Shown piece after piece: positions 38,786-47,417 of a stretch of DNA of 64,000 bases. Made by a program: the position numbers and the translations under genes. The notes below the pieces were generated by a model that was not told where the DNA came from, did not search any database, and saw only the letters and a list, made by a program, of their open reading frames with translations. The DNA is taken from the NCBI RefSeq assembly GCF_023347275.1, contig NZ_CP094468.1, forward strand, positions 1,922,001-1,986,000. Reading direction: 5' to 3'. Numbering within the stretch: the first letter of the stretch is position 1; each line of letters opens with the position of its first letter. The DNA is from Faecalibacterium sp. I3-3-89 (GTDB taxonomy: Bacteria; Bacillota; Clostridia; Oscillospirales; Ruminococcaceae).

Positions 38786-40918
38786 TTATCGATCCTCCAG
38801 ACATTTCAGGATGGGCGCATCGGCGAGGTTCTTCTTGCCGGTGGCTGGCACAAGCTCCCAGAACTTGGCCCCGCCCCGGTCGGCCGCTGTGATGAGGCCG
38901 ACCTGTTCCAGCGCGGCGACCGCCACCAGCGTCTTTCCGGTGTTCTCCTCGCCAAGCTTTGCGAACAGGGGCTGCAGATCTTCGGCGTGCCAGCGCCGCG
39001 CCTGCAGCTCCCGGTAAACGGTGATGATATGGCTGCGCGCCGGGGCGACAGCCTCCTTCTGCTCTGGAGTCAGGGGCGCGCCCCGGCGCAGCGCCTGCAC
39101 CAGAGCTGCCTGCTCCGCCGCAATGTTGCCGAGGCCCGCCGGGTGCAGCTCCAGAATACGGCCCGACAGCTGCGGCCCCCGGGCCGAATCGTAGACCGAC
39201 AGGCTCACTGCCGCATCCACGACGTCGCCGGCGGCATAGGGCACCTGCTCGGGATGCATCCCGAACCAGACCGCATAGAGGCTGGCGTTCCCCTGCCGCA
39301 GCCGCAGGCGGGAGTGCTTGCCCTCCGAGACCGCATACACCCCTTCCACGACAGCCTTTTCCAGCACGAAGACCGGGCTGGGGTTGTCGGCACCGTAGGG
39401 GGCCAGCTGGTCGAGGCGGCGGACGCTCTCCACCGTAAGGCGGTCGAGGTGGACGGACAGGTCACATTCCAGCGGCGGTGTGCGCAGCACGGGGCACTCC
39501 CGTGCCGCCCAGTCGTTGAGCCGCTGACGGAGGGTGGGCAGGTCTTCCTCCCGCACCGAGAGGCCCGCCGCCATGGCGTGGCCGCCGAAGCGGAGCAGGA
39601 TGTCGGCGCAGGAGGCGATGCACTCGTGCAGGTTGAAGCCCTGCACGCTGCGGCCGCTGCCCTTGCCCTCGCCGTGCTCATCCACCGACACCACGATGAC
39701 CGGGCGTCCCGTCTTTTCCACAAGGCGGGAGGCCACGATGCCGATGACGCCGGGGTGCCAGTCCCTGCCCCAGAGCAGGATGACCCGGTCCTCGAGGCGC
39801 TCCGGCTCGGCATCCAGCAGCTCCTGCGCGGCCCGGACGATCTCCATCTCGGTCTCCTGCCGCTGGCTGTTGATGTCGGTCAGCTTATGGGCCAGCTCCT
39901 CGGCCCGGTCTTCGTCCTCACAGAGCACCAGCTGCAGGGCTGTGACGGCGCTGTCCATCCGGCCCGCCGCGTTGATGCGGGGAGCGATGGCATAGCTGAC
40001 GTTCTCCGCCGTCACCGGCCTGCCCGCAAGCCCCACCTCTTCCAGCAGGGCGCAGAAGCCGGGCCGGTCGGTGTTCTGGAGCTGGCGCAGACCGGCTTTG
40101 ACGATGGTGCGGTTCTCGCCGGTCAGGGGCATAACGTCGGCCACCGTGCCCACAGCGGCGAGGTCGCCGCAGTATTCCAGCATCTCTTCCGGCGGGCATC
40201 CGTCCAGCGCAGCGCAGAGCTTGAAGGCCACGCCCGCGCCGCACAGGCCCTTGAAGGGGCTGTGGTCGTCTGCCCGGCGGGGATCTACGATGGCCACCGC
40301 CTGCGGCAGGCTCTCGTGGGGCAGATGGTGGTCAGTGATGATGAGGTCGATGCCGAGACTGGCCGCAAAGGCGGCTTCCTCCACCGCCGAGATGCCGTTG
40401 TCCACCGTGACGATGAGGCGGCACCCCTTATCATAGATGGACTGGATGGCGTTCTTCGACAGGCCGTAGCCGTCGCCCTCCCGGCTGGGCAGCATACACT
40501 TGGCGCTGGCCCCCATCCCTTTGAGGTGCTGATAGAGCAGGGCGGTGGCGGTCACGCCGTCCACATCGTAGTCGCCGAAGACCACGATGGTCTCGCCCTC
40601 GTCGATGGCCCGCAGGATGCGCGCGCAGGCCTTGTCCATGTCGGTCAGGAGCATGGGGTCGCTCAGCTCCTCCTCGCCCGCCAGCAGTGTCAGCGCCTCG
40701 GCGGGGTCGGTGATGCCCCGGGCAGCGAGGATGCCGGCCAGCAGACCGGCCTCCTTCTGCTGGGCCGCAAAGACCGAGCGGTATTTCTCCTCGCTCCACG
40801 GCCCATCGTCCATGCTCTGGTTTTCCAGCTCTTCGGTGTTCTGCTGGGCGATGGCGGCGGTCAGCTCCTTCAGGGCCGCACGGTCAACTTCTTTGGTGTT
40901 CCAAGCCCGGTAGGTCAT
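38786..40918 (-). CDS. recJ: RecJ, single-strand-specific 5'-3' DNA exonuclease
   Basis: 710 residues. DHH motifs: VVFGDYDVDGVTATALL, TVDNGIS, ITDHHLPHE, then the DHHA1 part with GRDWHPGVIGIVASRL and RFGGHAMAAG. C-terminal OB-like region follows. Works in recombinational and mismatch repair. ATGA overlap with the upstream XpaC-like gene. Full length for Firmicutes, with a C-terminal extension. Confidence 0.95.
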   Translation of the reverse strand: MTYRAWNTKEVDRAALKELTAAIAQQNTEELENQSMDDGPWSEEKYRSVFAAQQKEAGLLAGILAARGITDPAEALTLLAGEEELSDPMLLTDMDKACARILRAIDEGETIVVFGDYDVDGVTATALLYQHLKGMGASAKCMLPSREGDGYGLSKNAIQSIYDKGCRLIVTVDNGISAVEEAAFAASLGIDLIITDHHLPHESLPQAVAIVDPRRADDHSPFKGLCGAGVAFKLCAALDGCPPEEMLEYCGDLAAVGTVADVMPLTGENRTIVKAGLRQLQNTDRPGFCALLEEVGLAGRPVTAENVSYAIAPRINAAGRMDSAVTALQLVLCEDEDRAEELAHKLTDINSQRQETEMEIVRAAQELLDAEPERLEDRVILLWGRDWHPGVIGIVASRLVEKTGRPVIVVSVDEHGEGKGSGRSVQGFNLHECIASCADILLRFGGHAMAAGLSVREEDLPTLRQRLNDWAARECPVLRTPPLECDLSVHLDRLTVESVRRLDQLAPYGADNPSPVFVLEKAVVEGVYAVSEGKHSRLRLRQGNASLYAVWFGMHPEQVPYAAGDVVDAAVSLSVYDSARGPQLSGRILELHPAGLGNIAAEQAALVQALRRGAPLTPEQKEAVAPARSHIITVYRELQARRWHAEDLQPLFAKLGEENTGKTLVAVAALEQVGLITAADRGGAKFWELVPATGKKNLADAPILKCLEDR

Positions 40919-42255
40919 CGCATTTCCTCCCCGGCCAGACCATCGTTGGCCAGCATCCCCTGCAGCGCAGCGATCTCGCTGGAAACGTCCAGCGCCATGT
41001 CCGACAAAAGCTTATCGTAAAGGTTGTCGTAGGCCTGATTCAGGGTATGCAGGATGCCCGCGATGTCCCTGCGGATGGCCTCGGCGTTCTCGCCCTGCTG
41101 GCCCTGCACGTCGTTGTAGGTGTGCAGGAGCTTGAGGGTAGTGGGGATATAGTATTCCGCAAAGCGGCGGGCCTTGGGCAGGCTCTCGGGGTGGGCTTCC
41201 AGCCACGCACCGATGGACTCGGTGGTCTTCTGCATATGCTGCAGCTCCTCCACCGCCCGCTCATCCTCCATGAGAGAGGTCTCCTTCTCGAGCACCTGCG
41301 CAAAGCGGCGGGTCGTCTCAAGGTTCAGGGGGACATCCTCGGCCTGTTCCGGCGCTTTTTCCGGTTCAGGCTCCGGCTGATTTTCCTGCGCAGTGCGGTA
41401 GTCCTCCGCCGTCAGGTAGAGCTTGTCGTTCTTCTCGTCCATCCAAGCGCTGAGCCATCCTTTATGGATGAACTTCCGCAGCAGCCGGAGGGCCTTGGCC
41501 TTCTTCTTATGGGTCAGCTCGGCCAGCATCGAGAGGGAGAGGCCCTTGTGCCAGTCGAAGCCCTCGGCAGTGTCGGCATACAGCTCCAGCGTCTTCGCGG
41601 CCTTCATCCGGGAAGCGCCCGCCGCCGTGAGCCAGCCGAACACGGCCGTCACCGCCGCCGAGCACCATCCGGTGGCCCGGGTGGCGCTCATGGCAAACTC
41701 GCCGATGGCACCGAGGACCGTCATATCAGCCGCCCCCGCCGCGCTGCCGGAGGTGAACATCCCCGCCGTGCCGAAGCAGGCGATGGCCGTAATGCCGAAG
41801 AGGACGGCGAAAGTGATGCCGGTCGCCAGCATGGCGACGCCTGCGTTGTGGCGCTTTTTTGCGCTGGTGCGGAGATTGTCGATGGGGGTCGGCACCGGCT
41901 TCTTTGCGAAAAAGCTCCGCGCCCAGCCCGGCATCCCGCCGGCGTTCTCCCCGCTCGGGGCTGCGTTCCGGGCCTCCTCAGCCCGCTTCTGATACTGCTG
42001 CTTCCCAGCCTGAAACGCCCGGCCTGCCTCCGAGATGCCGTAGCTTGCGGCATTCGCAGCGGCGCGGCCCACGTCCCATGCACGGTCGCCGAGTTCCTTC
42101 CCCCGGCCCTCAAAGCCGTGGCGGAAGGCGTCGGACATGGTATCGCCCAGCTCCCGAAGCTGGCGTTCCAGCTCCTGCTGCACCTGACGGCCCTCGCTGT
42201 CCTGTGCCCTGCTCTGGCCGGAACGATTCTGGAAATCGTTTTCACGATCAGTCAT
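40915..42255 (-). CDS. XpaC-like 5-bromo-4-chloroindolyl phosphate hydrolysis family protein
   Basis: 446 residues. A charged, amphipathic N-terminal region (1-115) precedes two hydrophobic segments (about 140-160 and 170-210). The C-terminal helical domain contains RFAEYYIPTTLKLLHTYNDV, the XpaC signature. Bacillus XpaC was named from an indicator dye assay; its true role is unknown. TelA-type partners often accompany it, but none is visible here. Confidence 0.85.
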   Translation of the reverse strand: MTDRENDFQNRSGQSRAQDSEGRQVQQELERQLRELGDTMSDAFRHGFEGRGKELGDRAWDVGRAAANAASYGISEAGRAFQAGKQQYQKRAEEARNAAPSGENAGGMPGWARSFFAKKPVPTPIDNLRTSAKKRHNAGVAMLATGITFAVLFGITAIACFGTAGMFTSGSAAGAADMTVLGAIGEFAMSATRATGWCSAAVTAVFGWLTAAGASRMKAAKTLELYADTAEGFDWHKGLSLSMLAELTHKKKAKALRLLRKFIHKGWLSAWMDEKNDKLYLTAEDYRTAQENQPEPEPEKAPEQAEDVPLNLETTRRFAQVLEKETSLMEDERAVEELQHMQKTTESIGAWLEAHPESLPKARRFAEYYIPTTLKLLHTYNDVQGQQGENAEAIRRDIAGILHTLNQAYDNLYDKLLSDMALDVSSEIAALQGMLANDGLAGEEMR

Positions 42256-42263
42256 TCAACTTC

Positions 42264-43859
42264 TCACCCTTCTGCCGGACTGTACCGGCTGATGATGGCG
42301 CGGGCCACCCGCAGGCCATCGACGGCGGCGCTCATGATGCCGCCCGCATATCCTGCGCCCTCGCCGCAGGGGTAAAGCCCCGCCAGCTGGGCACATTCAA
42401 AGTCTTCTTCCCGCTTCAGCCGCACCGGGCTGCTGGTGCGGGTCTCAAGACCTGTCAGGATGGCCTCGGGGGCGGTATAGCCTGCGATCTTCCGCTCGTA
42501 GGCGCGCAGTCCCGCCCGCAGCGTGTCAGCCAGCTCCGTCGGCAGCAGTGCGCCGAGGTCGGCGGCCCGGACGCCGCGGTCATATGTGGGCTGGACGCGG
42601 CCGATGCTCAGCTGCCCCCTGCCCTCCAAAAAGCTCTGGATGTTCTCCGCCGGGGCGGCATACTCGCCCGCGCTGCGGCCTGCCGCGTAGGCCTTCGCTT
42701 CCAGCTCTCGCTGGAAGGCGATAGCCCTGCGGGGGTCGCCGCCGAAGTCCTCGCCGCCCACGCTGACCACCACCGCCGCATTGGCGTTTTTGCCGCTGCG
42801 GGCGTGGTAGCTCATGCCGTTGGTCACGACGCGGCCCGTTTCGCTGGCCGAAGCCACCACCTGACCGCCGGGACACATACAGAAAGTATAGACGCACCGT
42901 TTTTCAACGTGCTGCGAAAGCTGATATTCGCCCCGCGGCAGGGCCGGGTGGCCTGCTGCCTCGTGGTAAAGGCTCTTTTCGATCTCCGATTGGAGATGCT
43001 CGGCCCGGAAGCCGACGCTGAAGGGCTTGCATTCCAGCACGAGGCCGCTGTCCATCAGCATCCCGAAGGTATCGCGGGCCGAGTGGCCCACCGCAAAGAC
43101 CAGTGCCTCACAGGGGAAGGCACCGCCCGTGGTCCGGATGCCGACGAGGCGGCCGTCCCGGCGCTCGAAGCCGGTGAGGGCCGTGTTGAAGTGGACCTCG
43201 CCCCCCAGCGCCTCGATCTCCCTGCGGATGGAGGTGATGACGCCCCGGAGCAGGTCGGTGCCTACATGGGGCTTCTGCTGCCATGCGATCTCCCTGGGGG
43301 CGCCGTGCTCGAGGAACACCTCGGTCACGAAGCCGCACAGCTCGTCGCCGATGCGGGTGGTGAGCTTACCGTCCGAAAAGGTGCCTGCGCCGCCCTCGCC
43401 AAACTGGATGTTGGCGTTCTCGTCCAGCTCACCGGTGGCAGAGAAATGCTCCACAGCCTTGACGCGCTCTTCCAGCGCCGGGCCGCGCTCCAGCACGATG
43501 GGCCGGTAGCCCTGACGGGCCAGCAGCAGCGCTGCAAAAAGTCCGGCCGGGCCGAGGCCGCAGACCACGGGCCGGTGGGCCAGCGGCTGGGTGCCGTTCT
43601 CCACCGAAAAGTCGGTCCTGCCCCGGACGGTGACGCTGGGCGAAGCGCCTGCATAGGCAGGCTCCTCTCCTTCCTCCTTCAGGGACACCGCCACGGTGTA
43701 GACCAGCTTGGGCTGGCCGTGGCGGGCGTCCACCGAGAGTTTGGCGATGCCCAGATGGCTCACCCTGCTGCGGGGGATCCGGGCGAGGTGGAGGGCTTTT
43801 TCATAGGCCTGCTGCTCCCCGGCGGAGAGGGGCAGGCGAATATCACGAATCAGGATCAT
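42264..43859 (-). CDS. FAD-dependent oxidoreductase of the COG2509 type
   Basis: 531 residues. A 90-residue N-terminal domain typical of this family is followed by the dinucleotide-binding VCGLGPAGLFAALLLA and IQFGEGGAGTFSDGKLTTR. CMCPGGQVV..ASE and the C-terminal YPCGEGAGYAGGIMSAAVDG bind FAD. The family is widespread in Clostridia and biochemically uncharacterised. No signal peptide. It lies 4 bases after cdaR. Confidence 0.88.
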   Translation of the reverse strand: MILIRDIRLPLSAGEQQAYEKALHLARIPRSRVSHLGIAKLSVDARHGQPKLVYTVAVSLKEEGEEPAYAGASPSVTVRGRTDFSVENGTQPLAHRPVVCGLGPAGLFAALLLARQGYRPIVLERGPALEERVKAVEHFSATGELDENANIQFGEGGAGTFSDGKLTTRIGDELCGFVTEVFLEHGAPREIAWQQKPHVGTDLLRGVITSIRREIEALGGEVHFNTALTGFERRDGRLVGIRTTGGAFPCEALVFAVGHSARDTFGMLMDSGLVLECKPFSVGFRAEHLQSEIEKSLYHEAAGHPALPRGEYQLSQHVEKRCVYTFCMCPGGQVVASASETGRVVTNGMSYHARSGKNANAAVVVSVGGEDFGGDPRRAIAFQRELEAKAYAAGRSAGEYAAPAENIQSFLEGRGQLSIGRVQPTYDRGVRAADLGALLPTELADTLRAGLRAYERKIAGYTAPEAILTGLETRTSSPVRLKREEDFECAQLAGLYPCGEGAGYAGGIMSAAVDGLRVARAIISRYSPAEG

Positions 43860-43863
43860 ATAC

Positions 43864-45159
43864 TCAGTTACTTTCTATCTTGCACTGCACCACATAGCTG
43901 CCCAGCGCAAAGATCTTATCGTTGGAGGGCACATAGAGGCGGCAGGCGATGTTCTGCTGGCCGATGGCAACGTAGAAGTCGTCGGCGTCGATCTCGATGA
44001 CCACCTGCTCCGGGGTCAGGGCCTCCAGCGAACCGGCCGGGCCGCAGAGGGTGACGTTCATCAGCCGCTCGGTCCCCACGGTCAGGGTGTAGGTAGAGGG
44101 CAGGTTTACGACCTGCACACAGCTGGCGGGCAGGTTCATGGTCTTGGTCTCCAGACGGGAGCTGTCGAAGCTGACCGTGATGGTGGAGATATTGTCCAGC
44201 AGGCGGATGCCGCTGGGCAGCTCGATGGGCATCTCATACACCTTATCCAGCGCAAAGGTGGAAAGGTCGATGGTGCCCACCGACAGGGTGGACAGCTTAT
44301 CGATCTGCGACTCCGGCCCGGCCACGTTGAGGGTCTTCTTGCTCAGGGAGTAGACCAGCACCGAGGGGTCGAAGTCCCGGGGGGCGTTGATGAAGCTCAC
44401 CTTCACCGGCAATGTCGCCAGCTTGTACACCTGCAGCGTGACCTCGACGCTGTCCGCCTCGAGGGTAGTATACTCAAATTTCACCTCGCTGCCGCTGCGG
44501 GTGTAGAACCGCAGGTCGGTGTCCAGCGTGACAGGACTGGTCAGCTCGCCGTTGTGGGTCACTTCGGCGGTGCAGGTCTCCACCTTGCTCAGCTCGGTGC
44601 TGGGGCCGGAGAGGGTCACGGTCTCCTTGGAGACCTCGGTGCCGTAGAGGATATAGCCGTCGGCGATCTTCAGATAGTTCGTCGTTACCTGAATGGGCAG
44701 GGTCTTCTCCTCCACCACATCGAACACCACGTCCACCGTGTTGCTGCCGTCGATGGAGACGGCCACACCGGTAAGCAGGGTGCTCTGGCTGCGGACCTGA
44801 AGGCGGAGGGTCTTTTCGCCGCTGTCGCGGACGCTGGACCAGTCGGGATAAACGACGAAGTCGTTGGCCGACAGGCTGCCGATGGTGTAGCCGTCGCCGG
44901 AAAGTTTTAAGTTGACCGTTTTTTCCTCTGCATCGACGATGCTCAGGCCGCGGGAGGTGTAGGCGGACGAATCGTAGGTAAAGTCCACCGGGACATTATA
45001 GATGGTGGTCGTCGTGCCGGGCTGCACCACGATGGTGACAGCCATCCACGCGATGACTGCGCCCAGCAGCGACAGCAGCAGCCGGACACGGCGGTCGCTC
45101 AGCAGGCTGCGCTTGGGGGGCACGGCAGGCTTCATGCCGTTGTTCTGCTCGGTGCTCAT
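43864..45159 (-). CDS. cdaR: CdaR (YbbR-domain) regulator of diadenylate cyclase
   Basis: 431 residues. One membrane helix (about 26-46) precedes about four YbbR repeats of 80-90 residues outside the membrane, each with a LP..V....G....GY pattern. CdaR binds CdaA and tunes c-di-AMP synthesis. ATGA overlap with cdaA, as in most Firmicutes. glmM, the usual third gene, is not in this operon. Confidence 0.92.
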   Translation of the reverse strand: MSTEQNNGMKPAVPPKRSLLSDRRVRLLLSLLGAVIAWMAVTIVVQPGTTTTIYNVPVDFTYDSSAYTSRGLSIVDAEEKTVNLKLSGDGYTIGSLSANDFVVYPDWSSVRDSGEKTLRLQVRSQSTLLTGVAVSIDGSNTVDVVFDVVEEKTLPIQVTTNYLKIADGYILYGTEVSKETVTLSGPSTELSKVETCTAEVTHNGELTSPVTLDTDLRFYTRSGSEVKFEYTTLEADSVEVTLQVYKLATLPVKVSFINAPRDFDPSVLVYSLSKKTLNVAGPESQIDKLSTLSVGTIDLSTFALDKVYEMPIELPSGIRLLDNISTITVSFDSSRLETKTMNLPASCVQVVNLPSTYTLTVGTERLMNVTLCGPAGSLEALTPEQVVIEIDADDFYVAIGQQNIACRLYVPSNDKIFALGSYVVQCKIESN

Positions 45160-46055
45160 TGCTGCTCTTCCTCCTCTTTGGCGTTCACCCAGTTCAGCAG
45201 GCGCTTGCCCCGGGCCTTCCAGCCCTCGGCGGCGCTCTTCTCGCTGGCCGTCTCCTTGGGGATCATCTCATCCACCAGACGGGTGTAGAGGGTCTGGCGG
45301 TCGAAGTGGCGGATGAGGACGCCGTTCTTCGCCATCGAGATGATGCCGGTCTCCTCGCTGACCACGATGGCGATGGCGTCGGAATTCTCGGCGATGCCGA
45401 GGCAGGCGCGGTGGCGGGTGCCCATGTCCTTGCCGAGGTCGAGGTTGTTGGAAAGGGGCAGCACGCAGCCTGCGGCTTTGATGCGGCCATCTTCGATGAT
45501 GGCCGCTCCATCGTGGAGGGGGGTGCCCTCGTAGAAGATGGTGCCCAGTACCTCAAGGTTGACCGCACTGTTCACGGGCGTGCCGGTGCGGACGATCTCC
45601 GAGAGGTTGGTATTCCGTTCCAGCACGATGAGGGCGCCGGTCTTGGTCTCCGAAAAGCGCTCGGCGGCATCGCAGATGGCGATGATGGCGCTGCGCCACG
45701 CGCCCTTGAGGCTGGTGTCGTTGTAGCGGCTCTTGTTGAAAAAGCGGTAGGCCCACTGGTCGGTCTGGCCCATCCGTTCCAGCGCACGCCGTATCTCAGG
45801 CTGGAACAGCACCACCAGCGTCAGCAGACCGACCTGCAGCAGCGAGTTCAGCAGCCAAGTAACGGTGCGCATATTCAGGATGTTGGCCACCAGATAGACC
45901 GCCAGCACGATGAGCGCGCCCTTGGCCAGCTGACCGGCCCGGGTGCGGTTGACGATGCCCAGAAGCTGGTAGATGAGGAACGCGATGATGAGGATGTCCA
46001 GCAGGTCTACCAGCTTGAAGGTCTGAAAGTTTGCTACGATAGAGTTCAGAGTCAT
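45156..46055 (-). CDS. cdaA: CdaA, diadenylate cyclase
   Basis: 299 residues: three membrane helices (to about 90), then the DAC domain with LHDGAAII and GTRHRACLG, the two catalytic motifs. Makes c-di-AMP from two ATP, controlling potassium uptake and cell-wall stress. The Trk potassium system encoded at 51483-54299 is a plausible target through its RCK domains. 17 bases after ispDF. Confidence 0.96.
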   Translation of the reverse strand: MTLNSIVANFQTFKLVDLLDILIIAFLIYQLLGIVNRTRAGQLAKGALIVLAVYLVANILNMRTVTWLLNSLLQVGLLTLVVLFQPEIRRALERMGQTDQWAYRFFNKSRYNDTSLKGAWRSAIIAICDAAERFSETKTGALIVLERNTNLSEIVRTGTPVNSAVNLEVLGTIFYEGTPLHDGAAIIEDGRIKAAGCVLPLSNNLDLGKDMGTRHRACLGIAENSDAIAIVVSEETGIISMAKNGVLIRHFDRQTLYTRLVDEMIPKETASEKSAAEGWKARGKRLLNWVNAKEEEEQQ

Positions 46056-46072
46056 GGGTCACACTCTCCCGT

Positions 46073-47236
46073 TCACACAGCTTCGATGAGGGCGACGGCG
46101 TGGGCTGCGATGCCCAGCCCCTCGCCGGTAAAGCCCAGATGCTCTTCGGTGGTCGCCTTAACGCTCACAGCCTCCACCGGCAGCCCGAAGGCGGCGGCGA
46201 GCTTTTCCCGCATGACCGGAATGTAGGGGGCCAGCTTGGGGCGCTGGCAGAGGATGGTGGCGTCGATGTTCTCGATGCGCCAGCCCTGTGCGGCGACGAT
46301 CTCCGCCACCCGGCGGGCCAGCACGAGGCTGTCCGCCCCGGCGTACTCCTCCGCCGTATCGGGGAAGTGCTGGCCGATGTCGCCCAGCGCTGCCGCGCCC
46401 AGCACGGCATCCATCACCGCATGGGCCAGCACATCGGCGTCCGAGTGGCCCAGCAGGCCCTTCTCATAGGGCACCTCCACGCCGCCAAGGATGAGCTTGC
46501 GGCCCTCCACCAGACGATGGACGTCGTAACCATGACCAATGCGCATCTTCTTTCCTCCGTTCTTCGCCCGGGGCAGGTCTTCCCGGGTCGTGATCTTGAT
46601 GTTTGCGTAGTCGCCCTGCACCAGCTCCACCGGACGGCCCGTTAACTCGAACAGGCTGCAATCGTCGGTGACGAGGCGGGCGCGGGCCTCGTCCAGCTCG
46701 TCCAGCGCCGCCAGATAGGCTGCGCGGTCGAAGCACTGGGGCGTCTGCACCGCATAAAGGGTGCTGCGGTCGGGGGTATCCTCCACCATGCAGCCGGCGG
46801 GCACCGTCTTGCCGCTGCCGCCCTTTGCCTGCTTGATGGTGTCCTTCACCGGCACTGCCGGGGCGGCAGCCCCGCAGCGGGCAGCCGCCTTCAGCACGGC
46901 GGCGATGACCTCCCCGCTCACGAAGGGCCGGGCCGCATCGTGGACGGCCACCAGCGCCCCGTGGGCAGCGGCTACGCCGTTCCGGGCGCTTTCGGCCCGG
47001 GTCGCACCGCCCCGCACCAGCTGCACCGGCTTTTTGCACCGGGCTGCGGCCCGCTCTGCGTTCTCGCCCGACGCGCCAGTCACCAGAACCAGCTCGTCCA
47101 CCTCCGGGCACTCGTCGAAAGCCCGGACGCTCCGCTCCAGCACGGTCTCGCCGCCCAGATCAAAGCTCAGTTTATCAAATCCCATCCGGGTGGAGGAGCC
47201 TGCCGCCACCAGAACAGCCGTCACACGATAGTCCAA
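46073..47236 (-). CDS. ispDF: IspDF, bifunctional isoprenoid (MEP pathway) enzyme
   Basis: 387 residues from TTG 47236. The IspD half (1-225) has [12 protein letters not shown] and VHDAARPFV and makes CDP-methylerythritol. The IspF half has GHGYDVHR and [15 protein letters not shown], giving the cyclodiphosphate. The missing step in between, IspE, is encoded elsewhere. TTG was chosen because the first ATG (47302) is only 6 bases from the -10 box and has no ribosome site, while AGGTG lies 7 bases before the TTG. Confidence 0.9.
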   Translation of the reverse strand: MDYRVTAVLVAAGSSTRMGFDKLSFDLGGETVLERSVRAFDECPEVDELVLVTGASGENAERAAARCKKPVQLVRGGATRAESARNGVAAAHGALVAVHDAARPFVSGEVIAAVLKAAARCGAAAPAVPVKDTIKQAKGGSGKTVPAGCMVEDTPDRSTLYAVQTPQCFDRAAYLAALDELDEARARLVTDDCSLFELTGRPVELVQGDYANIKITTREDLPRAKNGGKKMRIGHGYDVHRLVEGRKLILGGVEVPYEKGLLGHSDADVLAHAVMDAVLGAAALGDIGQHFPDTAEEYAGADSLVLARRVAEIVAAQGWRIENIDATILCQRPKLAPYIPVMREKLAAAFGLPVEAVSVKATTEEHLGFTGEGLGIAAHAVALIEAV

Positions 47237-47307
47237 TTTCTTACACCTGCCCCATTTTCTTCCTGCCCCGTGCCACACTGCCCGGAGCTTATTATGACTC
47301 ATTGAAT

Positions 47308-47336
47308 ATTATAGCGTATCAGGCCCTAAACTGCAA
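47308..47336 (-). promoter_or_regulatory. Promoter of the ispDF-cdaA...hemZ run
   Basis: Minus strand -35 TTGCAG (47336-47331), 17-bp spacer, -10 TATAAT (47313-47308). Transcription should start around 47301. Confidence 0.8.
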
Positions 47337-47353
47337 CCGCCCACACCCATCAA

Positions 47354-47396
47354 AAATGCCCCCGTGCAGCACTTTTGGCGCTGAACGGGGGCATAA
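47354..47396 (-). terminator. Terminator of the phosphoglucomutase gene
   Basis: ATGCCCCCGT (47356-47365) pairs with ACGGGGGCAT (47385-47394); T5 on the minus strand. The ispDF -35 box begins 18 bases further. Confidence 0.85.
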
Positions 47397-47417
47397 ATTT
47401 CTGATGGGATTTCCGTG

